From: Unio delphinus
Taxonomy: Eukaryota; Mollusca; Bivalvia; Unionida; Unionidae
DNA: 64,000 nucleotides
Direction: 5' to 3'
Assembly: GCA_029339505.1 (NCBI GenBank)
Contig: JAQISU010000163.1
Coordinates: 6,453,001-6,517,000 of the forward strand
The notes under the pieces were generated by a model. That model did not search any database and was not told the origin of the DNA. It saw only the letters and a program-made list of their open reading frames with translations. The translations under genes and the position numbers were made by a program. Positions 47,856 through 55,832 of the stretch are shown piece by piece; position 1 is the stretch's first letter; the number at the start of each line of letters is the position of its first letter.

Positions 47856-48875
47856 TCAATCGCTTACATCCATAAGATTTTCATCATCAATGACGTTGTC
47901 ATCAATGACGTTGTCATCGTTGTGATTTTCAACTAATTCAGCAATAAGTTCTCGATATACATTAATGTCCATGATACCACCAGCAAATAATCGTCTACAG
48001 ATATCAGCGGCCTCGTTAATTATCTCGACGGAGTTATTTCCGGCTCGTTTCCCTCCGATGAGAACCTCTAACCGTGATATATCACTGAGAATGTTACCAG
48101 GGCATGTCACGGTAGAGTCAAAGACATCCTTTGGATTTTTAATCGAATATCCTTTTCCGCTTGTTTTCTTAGAACCGGCTTCTGCTTTTATGTCTATTTG
48201 TTCCGGGATTGGATCCTCCATATAAGGTGGTGGTTGTAGACCGCCTTTAATCACAGCTAGAAAGTTATTATAACCAGGGTGCTGCAACGCTGTGATTTTA
48301 TTCCCGCCATGTTTCGCTAAATATATTTTTGATGCCCAAGTGTCTTTGCTTTTTATAAAACTTTTAAACTCGTCTTTTAATAAATTCTCTCTTTTACCCT
48401 TTGGAAAATTTTCTCTAGCAAAATCAGCTAATTCGTAATCCGTACCGAGTTTTTCAATTCTATTTAATGCTGCGATTGTAAATATACTTTCAGGTGAATA
48501 GTCTCTTCCTGCAGCTGCTTCTTCGCGTTCTTCAATTTCGCGTTGAGTTTTTATATCACTGGATAACTGTTGTATCCCTGCGCGTGTTTGTCCAGTCTCT
48601 GCTGCTATCTTTTCAAGCACACTAAGTACAGGCACTTCTCGTCGCTTGCCTTCCTCAGGAATATCTCCGTATATTGCTCGTTCAGTTGCTGTTTTCACAT
48701 CTTTGGTCGCACTTGTTATCGGAGTAAACAGTTGTTCACATGACACAGAAAAGTCAGTCTGCGCTTGTTGTCGTTGTTGAAGTTTCTCGCGAAGTCTGTC
48801 TCGAACCGTTATAAACTTTTTAATTGCTGCTAGCCGCTCTCGGGCTAATTTAGTTGTAAGCGATTCACCAACCAT
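47856..48875 (-). CDS. Polinton coiled-coil protein, function unknown
   Basis: The protein has 339 residues and is first in the minus-strand virion block. Residues 5-45 are strongly helical and charged (ARERLAAIKKFITVRDRL...). Another helical stretch covers 85-125. A basic central region follows, then a C-terminal helical domain (about 255-320, with LEVLIGGKRAGNNSVEIINEA and GGIMDINVYRELIAEL), and the end is an acidic repeat DDNVIDDNVIDDE. Related C-terminal domains occur in Polinton proteins of unknown role. Position and composition suit a scaffold or virion-assembly protein, which is inference. Confidence 0.7.
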   Translation of the reverse strand: MVGESLTTKLARERLAAIKKFITVRDRLREKLQQRQQAQTDFSVSCEQLFTPITSATKDVKTATERAIYGDIPEEGKRREVPVLSVLEKIAAETGQTRAGIQQLSSDIKTQREIEEREEAAAGRDYSPESIFTIAALNRIEKLGTDYELADFARENFPKGKRENLLKDEFKSFIKSKDTWASKIYLAKHGGNKITALQHPGYNNFLAVIKGGLQPPPYMEDPIPEQIDIKAEAGSKKTSGKGYSIKNPKDVFDSTVTCPGNILSDISRLEVLIGGKRAGNNSVEIINEAADICRRLFAGGIMDINVYRELIAELVENHNDDNVIDDNVIDDENLMDVSD

Positions 48876-48956
48876 ATATTGTTTGTGAACTAAATTTTCA
48901 AATGTAAAACTATCATAATTAAAAGCTTAGTTATTAAATAACTTAGTTATTAAATA
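48876..48956. promoter_or_regulatory. Divergent promoter region with a tandem repeat
   Basis: An 81-bp AT-rich gap between divergent start codons 48875 (minus) and 48957 (plus). It holds two copies of CTTAGTTATTAAATAA (about 48927-48957), each with the inner palindrome TTATTTAATAA type. Confidence 0.45.
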
Positions 48957-49235
48957 ATGTACCATCAAGCTAACGTATTCATCTTCGACAGGGTTAAACT
49001 GTACGACGCTATCCGCGAGTGTTTCAGAAATAATATCGCTGGGGATTTCAGAATTGTAATATCTGAGAATGGCGATGAACGATTTGTGTTAACGACGCGG
49101 CAACAAGAACAACTACGTGAAAATGGAGGTGTCGCGGTGATTACTTGCTACTACGACCAGATCATCCATTATGCACATAACTGCATGAGCAAGTCCAGAC
49201 TGATGAGTATCCTTTCAGGAGAAAATCCTATGTGA
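48957..49235 (+). CDS. Conserved 92-residue Polinton orphan protein
   Basis: A small plus-strand gene of 92 residues, no signal or TM segment, no recognised domain. It is real: a decayed relative at 62929-63120 (minus) aligns without gaps over its first 50 or so residues, sharing MYxxAxVFIxxR, AIRxxF, and E-x-G-x-E-x-F-x-L. It is divergently transcribed from the virion block, and in the other element it lies next to the terminal structural gene. The pattern of an acidic turn followed by a Gln-rich helix (TTRQQEQL) could suit a small DNA-binding or regulatory protein, but that is a guess. Confidence 0.68.
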   Translation: MYHQANVFIFDRVKLYDAIRECFRNNIAGDFRIVISENGDERFVLTTRQQEQLRENGGVAVITCYYDQIIHYAHNCMSKSRLMSILSGENPM

Positions 49236-49685
49236 CAAGTGTAACAAGTGTTACAAAAAACGCTAAAAAAAAAATAAATAAATTATTTAAATTATTTACG
49301 AAAGCCTATTATTTTCAATTTTCAATGAATAGGAAACACTCGCGTTCTGGCTGAGCGAACATAGGTAATGCGTTAGATTATAAAGAATTTTTGTACTGAA
49401 AAGAACGAGTTAGCTGTCTGCTTTACTGCTAGTCCACCCACCCCCCACACATGAGATATGTAGATAAATAAAAATAATAATGCAGTTTTAGCCCACAAGC
49501 GACAATAAAAAATTGTATTCTCTATCGAAAACTCATGCATTATATCTCCATTACATTCACGTGGGCGCGCCTAGTCAAGTACAGGTAATATAGCAGGCGA
49601 CAAATTCCTTTGACGTCATAATACAAGCGAACTTAGTAGGTAGAGTGTAAATGCGGCGGATTTATCCATAAAGGATTTATATCCC
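49236..49685. other. Non-coding gap inside the Polinton
   Basis: AT-rich 450 bp with a palindromic AAATAATTTAAATTATTT-like stretch near 49275-49300 and a C-rich run (ACCCACCCCCCAC) near 49436-49448. No gene; possibly control sequence for the flanking genes. Confidence 0.4.
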
Positions 49686-50186
49686 TTAAATAGTTTCAGT
49701 GTATACGAATTTTATTTTATGACCATTTTTTTTAGACAGAGCAGTTTTAATTAAATTTTGTGCAACAAATCGAATTGAAGTACTACAAATATCGAAATAT
49801 TTTCCAACCGCATTTATGGACTGAAAGCTTCTCTCTTCATTATTTTCTAAATCAAACGATTTCACACCCTTGGGATGTTTTGCGTGCCTACCAGCGTTGC
49901 TTTTTAAAAGGTTATCGCGCTGCGAGACGGCTTGAAGATTCCCAAGACAATTATCAGTCTTCACGCCATTTATGTGATCAATCACAAGGCCGTCTTCGAT
50001 TAATCCGTAAAATGCTTCATAGATGGCTCTGTGACAGAGATACTTCTTCCTCCCAGCTGAAAACATCAAATACCCCATATTATTCAGATACCCAACCGGT
50101 TCTTTGAGTCTGCGGTGCCTGACAACACCATCACTAGAGGCTTCGTAATTAGCAAGCACTGGGTGAGGTCTGAAATCTTGGCTCAT
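49686..50186 (-). CDS. NUMOD4-HNH-NUMOD1 homing-type endonuclease
   Basis: The protein has 166 residues. The N-terminus (7-40) is a NUMOD4-like segment (FRPHPVLANYEASSDGVVRHRR). The HNH core follows with His52 (CHRAIYEAFYG), Asp70-His71-x-Asn73 (VIDHINGVKTDN) and the conserved NLQAVSQRDN at 83-92. The C-terminal 105-140 is NUMOD1-like (KGVKSFDLENNEERSFQSINAVGKYF), a DNA-contacting helix-turn-helix module. Such proteins are free-standing homing nucleases of phages and large DNA viruses; in a Polinton it may be a passenger selfish gene or an acquired nuclease. Catalytic residues are intact. It lies 16 bp from the zinc protein stop, same strand. Confidence 0.88.
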   Translation of the reverse strand: MSQDFRPHPVLANYEASSDGVVRHRRLKEPVGYLNNMGYLMFSAGRKKYLCHRAIYEAFYGLIEDGLVIDHINGVKTDNCLGNLQAVSQRDNLLKSNAGRHAKHPKGVKSFDLENNEERSFQSINAVGKYFDICSTSIRFVAQNLIKTALSKKNGHKIKFVYTETI

Positions 50187-50202
50187 TTGTATAATAATAC
50201 TA

Positions 50203-50526
50203 CTAGTCTAATTTATTATCTGCTTTAATTATAAATCTCTGGATATAATCTTGAGGGGTTTTGATGACTTTGTGCTTGATTTTATCAAGGATGACGGAGT
50301 CATTGATTCGTTTGTCATAGTAGCGTTTTAGTTCCCTGTATCGTTTACCCCCACAAGCAAGACACAACTGCGATTTTCCTCTAACACCCACCCCACATTG
50401 GAGGCATGGGAGAGGGCCAAAACTTCCTCGCCTAACGCTTTGTAAATGATACCCACAGAATTCACTTCTGCATGATTTGTTACACGGGGTTGTAGATCCA
50501 ATCATTAGCCACTTGCAGTGATTCAT
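50203..50526 (-). CDS. Polinton Cys-rich putative zinc protein
   Basis: The protein has 107 residues with two zinc-like modules: C4, C15, C19, C24, H27, then C41-x2-C44 and C55-x2-C58 (CLQCGVGVRGK...CLACGG). A basic helical tail follows. No named family is recognised. A decayed relative at 58240-58515 keeps CQW, the first module cysteines and the CxxCGVGVRGK phrase, and is again divergent from a putative polymerase remnant, so the gene pair looks conserved. It could act with the polymerase in replication or as a regulator, inferred from position only. Confidence 0.72.
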   Translation of the reverse strand: MNHCKWLMIGSTTPCNKSCRSEFCGYHLQSVRRGSFGPLPCLQCGVGVRGKSQLCLACGGKRYRELKRYYDKRINDSVILDKIKHKVIKTPQDYIQRFIIKADNKLD

Positions 50527-50568
50527 TATACTATATTTTTCTATTTAAATACTTGTTTTAATTATAAC
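50527..50568. promoter_or_regulatory. Divergent promoter gap between zinc protein and polymerase
   Basis: 42 bp of AT-rich DNA between start codons 50526 (minus) and 50569 (plus); contains TATATTTTTCTATTTAAA. Confidence 0.4.
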
Positions 50569-50757
50569 ATGGAGGAATTCAACAGATTATCGAAAATTAA
50601 GCCTTGGAGAAATAATAAATTCATTGATTATACCATGAAAAAATTCCAAAGATTATCCAAAATTAAGCCTTGGAGAAATACTAAATTCAATCTCGATGAG
50701 GAGTTCCAAAGATTATCGAAAATTAAGCCTTGGAGAAATACTAAATTCAATCTCGAT
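50569..50757 (+). repeat. Triplicated N-terminal repeat of the polymerase ORF
   Basis: Three tandem copies of about 60-66 bp encode (E/K)(E/K)F(N/Q)RLSKIKPWRN(N/T)KF with near-identical DNA ('attatc(g/c)aaaattaagcc'). The period is about 69 bp then 60 bp. Confidence 0.9.
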
Positions 50758-53700
50758 AGAGTCTCTGATACACCAAAACGTCTAATCGGTGATAGAACTA
50801 TACTCGGTAAAATCAGGGAGTGTTTTAATGAATTCCACCAAGACGGTGCAGCATACTGTTGGTCGACATTTCGAATTATCAACAACAACATCAAAGATGT
50901 TGTCGGTGTCAATGTACCCATCATCGATGCTACTATGAACGATAAAAGAGCAGCTGAGATAATTTCACACCTTGGCGAGAAATCCAAAGGTGGAAAATCC
51001 AAAGGTGGAAATCCAAAGGATTTCAAGCAAAGCAATTTCCAACAGAGCAATTCCAATCAGAAGTATTTTTTCAGAATAAAATTCATTATCGAAGTCGAAG
51101 GCAAATGGATTATTAGGGATAAATTTGAACCAATCCTCAAGGATAAAAAAACTGTCATTGTAAGTAAAGACTCCAAACCAGGAATTCTAACTGGAATTGA
51201 CAAACCATACTACGAAAGATCTTATCCCGTAACAGCAATTGTTTATGGGTTATATCCGTTAAATGATAAACCCGATATTGCAAAACTAGCTCCTATGAAA
51301 TATTCACCGTTAACTTCGTCAAGGCTCAATTGTGTAGCAACACGGGTAATGGAACACTTCACAAATGCATCCCGAGGAAATAAACTAACTGATCTGCGAC
51401 GTAGGAAAATAACCGAATGGGAACTGACAGTGAAACAGCACGGTGCAAGGATTTCTGATATAGCTAAATTAGAAGCATCATTAAAATTCCCAATATCAGT
51501 AACAACAATAACCGGAGAAGTATTATACGAACCGAAATATCAATCGCGAGGGGCTCCAATACAAATTATTGATCATAACGAACACGCGTGGACACCTGCA
51601 GTAACAATATTTCCACGATATAGAACCGTGAGATATATCCCCCCGGAATTTTCCGGGGAATTTTCCGGGGATGTTTTCTATGAAGAGAAATTATTTGATG
51701 CTATTGTTGCGTTGTGTAAAGATGATCCTGTGTCAGTGTGGTTACTTAGAAGTGCTGGTTCCGAATCAGGATTTGATCAATTTGTAAGACCAAATGGTGA
51801 ATTATATCGCGTTGAAGAATTAGATAACAGAATGAGAAAAATCGCTAATGATTTTTCACCGGAGAGTTCCCATGAAAAACTATTGACGGATAGTTTTACT
51901 ATTCCATCAGTGGTAGCTCACTTCGCAAGAGAGAAAAACTCATGGCGTCCAACACGAAGTGATTTTCTCGAGGACGTTAAATTGAGTTGCATCGAATTTG
52001 GTCATGGAGGACTGTGGAATACAAAATACCATCGTGACGGTATGATTTCAATTGATATATCCGCGTGTTATCCTGGAAGTTTTCTCGGGTATGGAGAATG
52101 TAGTAACTATTTTAAACGATTTGGACACCCCACGCATGAAATGACTCGTGTTGCGATTAATGGGCCATTACCTGATTTTGATTTAACCGGATTCGCTCGT
52201 GTGATATCATTTGAACTCGCTACAGGGTTACATCCGTGTAGTTATGTTTGGCTTGGTAGACATATATCTGAAAAGGCCTGGATGCCAATAGTGTTACTAC
52301 GATATATGATTGATTGTGGCATGCTGATATCGTTGATTGTTTCCGAAGCTATTATATGCTATCGAGCTCAGAAAGAAGTTTGGCTACCACAACCCGATCT
52401 AGATCGTATAATTAGCGAATTGCGAAGACAATTCCCAGAAGAACAAATCATGGATTGGTCCAAACAGTTATTTGAAATTAAAAAAGAACAAGCAAAGGAT
52501 TTTGGACGAAGAATAATCGGTAAATTTACCCAGGGTGGACGATACGACAACGCAAAATACTCTTCGCGGTTGATCATAGATGTCGCTGAATACGATTTTA
52601 TTGTAGCGGATTTAATGAAACAGGGAAAACTTGTATCCCGTAAGGATGCATTTCTATCCAATGGTGAGAAATTAGGTACGGTTGTTACCTACTGTGATGG
52701 ATATAATTCCCAGTACACACATTTGAGAAGTTCAATGCTAGCCTATGCTTCTATTAATCTATTTTCGATGATAAATAGATTTCCTAATACCGCGGTTAGA
52801 GTGGCCACTGATTCGATGTATATACACAATAAGTACAAATCAGCTGTAGCTAAATTCACAGATCCGGAGGAAGCGTGGGGGCGTTGGCGATTTAAAAAGG
52901 AGATGCTACATGAGTATTGTGAATCCGCAGACGTTGCCATGGATGAAAAGTACTTAAAATGTGATGAGATTCAATCAGAATTTTCTAATGCACCACCGGT
53001 ATCTGATCCAATATGTAGTTACAAGACAGTTTATTTAAACGGTTGTGGTGGGTCAGCAAAGACAACTCGTGCAATTGAATTATATCGTCGTGGAAACGCT
53101 AGCGTTTCTAACATGATTGTGTTAACACCGACTCACAGACTCGCCAGAGAGATGATACAACGAGAGGTAAATGCTTGCACTTACCATAGTTTTTTTCGAT
53201 GGAAAGGTGACAAATGGACTCCTGAGCGTATGGGTGATAAATTCATTCCTGAAATCATAATTTGGGATGAAATATGCACAGTGTCATTAGATGTATTAAA
53301 AACATTTCTTGAGTGGTTGTTAAACAAAAACACAAAAGTCGTCATGTGCGGGGATCACGGCCAACCACCACCATTTGTCGGTGGATCTCCACATGAATGG
53401 CTAAAGGGTTCTGTAGACTATTATGAAGAAATTAATACCGACCATAGATCACTTGATGAACAATTACGCGAGTTCAAAGCACTGATTAGATTACAACCGG
53501 ATAAAATCCAATGCGAAATAGCACGTGAAATAATTTCAGAAACTCCCATGAATGATTTCTGGGAAACGTGGAGACCAAATGATTTGATAGTAGCAAGTAG
53601 AAAAATAGTCAGAGACACACTTCAGATGAAGTTATTTGAAACGCATAAAGAAAAATTTGCAACACTTCCAGTACCGTTGTGTTATAGGCCTTCGGATACA

Positions 53701-54126
53701 CGAAAGCAGAATATTGAAGTTGATATTCCAAGCCTGACAAAGTCAGGAAGTGAAAAACAAATTCTCGTATTAAATGATATTGTGCTGGTTGATATCAGCG
53801 TCGTCGAAAATGCATTGCGTGCTAATAAATCCCCATGGACGCTAGGATACGCAGCAACAATACACTCTTCACAGGGATTGACTATATCGAATACAATTGT
53901 TTGGATGGTGGATAATCACATCGAATGGTCAAATTTAGTCTATCTCGCAGTATCCAGAGTACGAAACATAAATCAACTTCGAAGAATTGTCCTGACAGAG
54001 TCAGGCGATGATGAAATCATTGGTGATGATAATGACACAACAATAAGTGATATTGATGTTAGCATCATTAATAAAAAACTCTCCGGTTACAAACAACAGG
54101 ACAAAAAAAAACCAACGAGAATTTGA
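50569..54126 (+). CDS. Fused family B DNA polymerase and SF1 helicase of the Polinton
   Basis: ATG 50569 is chosen because the in-frame ATG at 50518 overlaps the zinc gene and the first repeat starts at once (MEEFNRLSKIKPWRN). The product is 1185 residues. Residues 1-63 are three tandem copies of an RLSKIKPWRN repeat. PolB motif A is at 496 (DISACYPGS), motif B at 647-652 (RRIIGKF) and motif C at 747-749 (TDS, in ATDSMYIH). I cannot see a clear exonuclease DxE motif or a proven terminal-protein insertion. The C-terminal third is a RecD/Pif1-like SF1 helicase: Walker A at 825-832 (GCGGSAKT, with Ala where Gly is usual), Walker B 898-901 (IWDE), motif III 928-935 (GDHGQPPP), motif V 1097-1104 (TIHSSQGL) and motif VI near 1129 (SRVR). 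The frame ends soon after an A9 run at 54103-54111; an HNH domain follows in the +1 frame. Canonical Polinton PolB lacks such a helicase. Confidence 0.9.
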   Translation: MEEFNRLSKIKPWRNNKFIDYTMKKFQRLSKIKPWRNTKFNLDEEFQRLSKIKPWRNTKFNLDRVSDTPKRLIGDRTILGKIRECFNEFHQDGAAYCWSTFRIINNNIKDVVGVNVPIIDATMNDKRAAEIISHLGEKSKGGKSKGGNPKDFKQSNFQQSNSNQKYFFRIKFIIEVEGKWIIRDKFEPILKDKKTVIVSKDSKPGILTGIDKPYYERSYPVTAIVYGLYPLNDKPDIAKLAPMKYSPLTSSRLNCVATRVMEHFTNASRGNKLTDLRRRKITEWELTVKQHGARISDIAKLEASLKFPISVTTITGEVLYEPKYQSRGAPIQIIDHNEHAWTPAVTIFPRYRTVRYIPPEFSGEFSGDVFYEEKLFDAIVALCKDDPVSVWLLRSAGSESGFDQFVRPNGELYRVEELDNRMRKIANDFSPESSHEKLLTDSFTIPSVVAHFAREKNSWRPTRSDFLEDVKLSCIEFGHGGLWNTKYHRDGMISIDISACYPGSFLGYGECSNYFKRFGHPTHEMTRVAINGPLPDFDLTGFARVISFELATGLHPCSYVWLGRHISEKAWMPIVLLRYMIDCGMLISLIVSEAIICYRAQKEVWLPQPDLDRIISELRRQFPEEQIMDWSKQLFEIKKEQAKDFGRRIIGKFTQGGRYDNAKYSSRLIIDVAEYDFIVADLMKQGKLVSRKDAFLSNGEKLGTVVTYCDGYNSQYTHLRSSMLAYASINLFSMINRFPNTAVRVATDSMYIHNKYKSAVAKFTDPEEAWGRWRFKKEMLHEYCESADVAMDEKYLKCDEIQSEFSNAPPVSDPICSYKTVYLNGCGGSAKTTRAIELYRRGNASVSNMIVLTPTHRLAREMIQREVNACTYHSFFRWKGDKWTPERMGDKFIPEIIIWDEICTVSLDVLKTFLEWLLNKNTKVVMCGDHGQPPPFVGGSPHEWLKGSVDYYEEINTDHRSLDEQLREFKALIRLQPDKIQCEIAREIISETPMNDFWETWRPNDLIVASRKIVRDTLQMKLFETHKEKFATLPVPLCYRPSDTRKQNIEVDIPSLTKSGSEKQILVLNDIVLVDISVVENALRANKSPWTLGYAATIHSSQGLTISNTIVWMVDNHIEWSNLVYLAVSRVRNINQLRRIVLTESGDDEIIGDDNDTTISDIDVSIINKKLSGYKQQDKKKPTRI

Positions 54127-54328
54127 TATTGATGCTAAATTAATAATCACTTTGAAGAAACAACAGAATAATCACTGCGCGACTTGCAATTGTATAATGC
54201 GTTGGCAGTATTCGGATACGGATCCTCGCCAATTCACCGTAGACAGAAAAAATAACAATCTCGGTCATGTCAGAAATAATATGATGTTGACTTGTCTTGA
54301 GTGCAATAGACGCAACGGCGCTAGTTAA
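54047..54328 (+). CDS. HNH endonuclease domain in the frame following the polymerase-helicase
   Basis: The frame has a nominal 93 residues, but its first 40 or so codons overlap the helicase 3' end. The recognisable part is 54176-54320: CATCNCIMRW, QFTVDRKNNNLGH, LTCLECNRRNG. This is a zinc-containing HNH fold with paired CxxC and the central VDR in place of the common DH. There is no good independent start after 54126. It lies in the +1 frame relative to the polymerase-helicase, across an A9 run at 54103-54111. It is therefore probably the C-terminal domain of that protein, reached by frameshifting or separated by an indel. It ends tail-to-tail with the integrase gene, overlapping by 8 bp. 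Confidence 0.72.
   Translation: MILMLASLIKNSPVTNNRTKKNQREFDIDAKLIITLKKQQNNHCATCNCIMRWQYSDTDPRQFTVDRKNNNLGHVRNNMMLTCLECNRRNGAS
54103..54111 (+). other. A9 homopolymer at the helicase/HNH frame junction
   Basis: Nine A residues, about 12 bases before the polymerase-helicase stop codon. The HNH frame is open through this point. The site is a candidate for slippage, for a recent indel or for a base-calling error. Confidence 0.6.
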
Positions 54329-55283
54329 GACCATGCGGTGGCAATTGAGTATCCTCGGGAATCACTTGTAGTTGTTGTCGAGTAAAACCCCGCTGAGGCG
54401 CAGTTGAATCCAGTTTATAGACTGGAGGTCTACCAGTTGATCGTGTTATACTAGATATCTTGTGTGCAGTAACACTCCAAATAGGATCAGTAGCCCTTTT
54501 TCTACCCCCTTCAAGCTCTCCTGGTTCGTATAAGTACCTCACAATGACACTACTACCAAGAATTGGTTGGGAAACGCTAGCGTTTCTAGGGAAATCTTTT
54601 TGTGGTTGTACGGGTATTGACTTCTTTTTAATCGCGTTGATAGGTTTCATGTTGATTGTTCTAGTAATCTCGTTATTCAGTGCAGTAATCACAGATGGTA
54701 ACCTTTTGACCCATTCACGGGATCGCTTTTCTTGAATGAATTCTTTAGAGTATTGATATCCAAATAACCGCTCAGCAATCGTCAAATTAAATCGTTCGAC
54801 AATGGCCTGATCGCGATGTAGCGCAGTATGCCCTCGTCGTATGGTGACATTATGATTTTTCATTGTAGATAGAACCGCACCCTGAAATTCCTTGCCAGGA
54901 TCAACCTGCAATAGATTTGGCCAGTGCAGAGGACCTCGTCGATAAATCCTTTCAAATGCAGAAGCAACTTTAGTGGCTGATTTTGCTTTTAACGGTTCTG
55001 CTTCTTTGTATCGACTTGCAATATCAACTACGGTTAACGCATATTTGTAACCACGATCATGTGGCAAAAATAATATATCAGCCTGATGAACTTCATTAGG
55101 AGCAGTCACATCAAAATGCGAGAATTGAATTTGTTTAGGTGGTGGTAGATAAATTTGCCATAGTGCCTGTTTGGATAACCAATCCGCCGCTGTAGTTTTT
55201 TTCACTTTTGCAGCGCTAGCGAGTTTATGTACTGCTGATTTACCCCTCCAGTATCCTCTTGGGGAATAATGAATTGATTCCAT
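54321..55283 (-). CDS. Polinton rve-family integrase
   Basis: The start at 55283 (MESIHYSPRGYWRG) avoids overlap with the PLA2 stop (55288) and matches the usual Polinton integrase N-terminus; an ATG-like start at 55301 is possible. It gives 320 residues. A helical N-terminal domain (1-50) is followed by the catalytic core with Asp69 (HQADILFLP), Asp128 (LLQVDPGKEF) and Glu163 (DQAIVERFNLT), 34 residues between the last two. The C-terminal beta domain (about 225-300, including VIVRYLYEPGE and VYKLDS) probably contacts DNA or chromatin. It inserts the element and makes the 6-bp duplication. It is intact, including all three acidic residues. Confidence 0.95.
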   Translation of the reverse strand: MESIHYSPRGYWRGKSAVHKLASAAKVKKTTAADWLSKQALWQIYLPPPKQIQFSHFDVTAPNEVHQADILFLPHDRGYKYALTVVDIASRYKEAEPLKAKSATKVASAFERIYRRGPLHWPNLLQVDPGKEFQGAVLSTMKNHNVTIRRGHTALHRDQAIVERFNLTIAERLFGYQYSKEFIQEKRSREWVKRLPSVITALNNEITRTINMKPINAIKKKSIPVQPQKDFPRNASVSQPILGSSVIVRYLYEPGELEGGRKRATDPIWSVTAHKISSITRSTGRPPVYKLDSTAPQRGFTRQQLQVIPEDTQLPPHGLN

Positions 55284-55287
55284 ATTA

Positions 55288-55827
55288 TTAATTACCAGCA
55301 CCCATCATCAATTTGCCTTTCATAGCTGATTTTACCAACCACGAAGCCAACTTTTCTTTAAAAGATTTATCAGGAATAGCATTTAACGCATGAATTAATT
55401 TCACATCCGCGAGATGCCTGTTTTGCAGATTGCTGCTTTTATATGCAACATCATGAGCATGACACGCCTTATCAAGAGCGTTTATCGGATACTCGCCGGA
55501 TCGGGGTTGATTTTGATCATCAAGTCTGATATCTAATCGTGTTCCGGGACCACAGTAGCTATATCCTGGAAGGTGCTTTTCTCCGGGGTACTTTGCCCAT
55601 GGGGTTCCAGGGAGCTTTGTCAATTTGGCTGCGATATCACCTCCTCGTTTTTTTTTTAAAACATCTCCGGATTGTAAAATCTTTGATTTTGTAGAAATAA
55701 ATCTAAACTTTTTTATACCACATGTTGCACATCTACCAGTTAGTGCTGATCTGTTATTTTTAGTTGTAACCGTCGTCACATCATTTGTGCTAGTACGCGT
55801 TTTACACTTCACACAATATAGATCCAT
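55288..55827 (-). CDS. Zinc-ribbon plus parvovirus-type phospholipase A2 protein
   Basis: The protein has 179 residues. The N-terminal zinc ribbon uses C5-x2-C8 and C33-x2-C36 (YCVKCKTRT, GRCATCG). The PLA2 domain follows from about 75, with the calcium loop YCGPGTRLD (91-99) and the catalytic pair His125-Asp126 in CHAHDVAY. PLA2 domains of this type sit in parvovirus VP1 and several Polintons and adintoviruses, where they are thought to help breach endosomal membranes. The start codon is 5 bp from that of the divergent ATPase, so they share a promoter. Catalytic residues are intact. Confidence 0.9.
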   Translation of the reverse strand: MDLYCVKCKTRTSTNDVTTVTTKNNRSALTGRCATCGIKKFRFISTKSKILQSGDVLKKKRGGDIAAKLTKLPGTPWAKYPGEKHLPGYSYCGPGTRLDIRLDDQNQPRSGEYPINALDKACHAHDVAYKSSNLQNRHLADVKLIHALNAIPDKSFKEKLASWLVKSAMKGKLMMGAGN

Positions 55828-55832
55828 AATTT

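Noticed and set aside
45317..48225. Plus-strand ORFs opposite the virion block (for example 45317-45589, 47373-47756, 47965-48225)
   Set aside because: They are antisense shadows of recognised minus-strand genes.
50628..51056. Minus-strand ORFs opposite the polymerase
   Set aside because: They are shadows of the polymerase-helicase gene, including the triplicated repeat.
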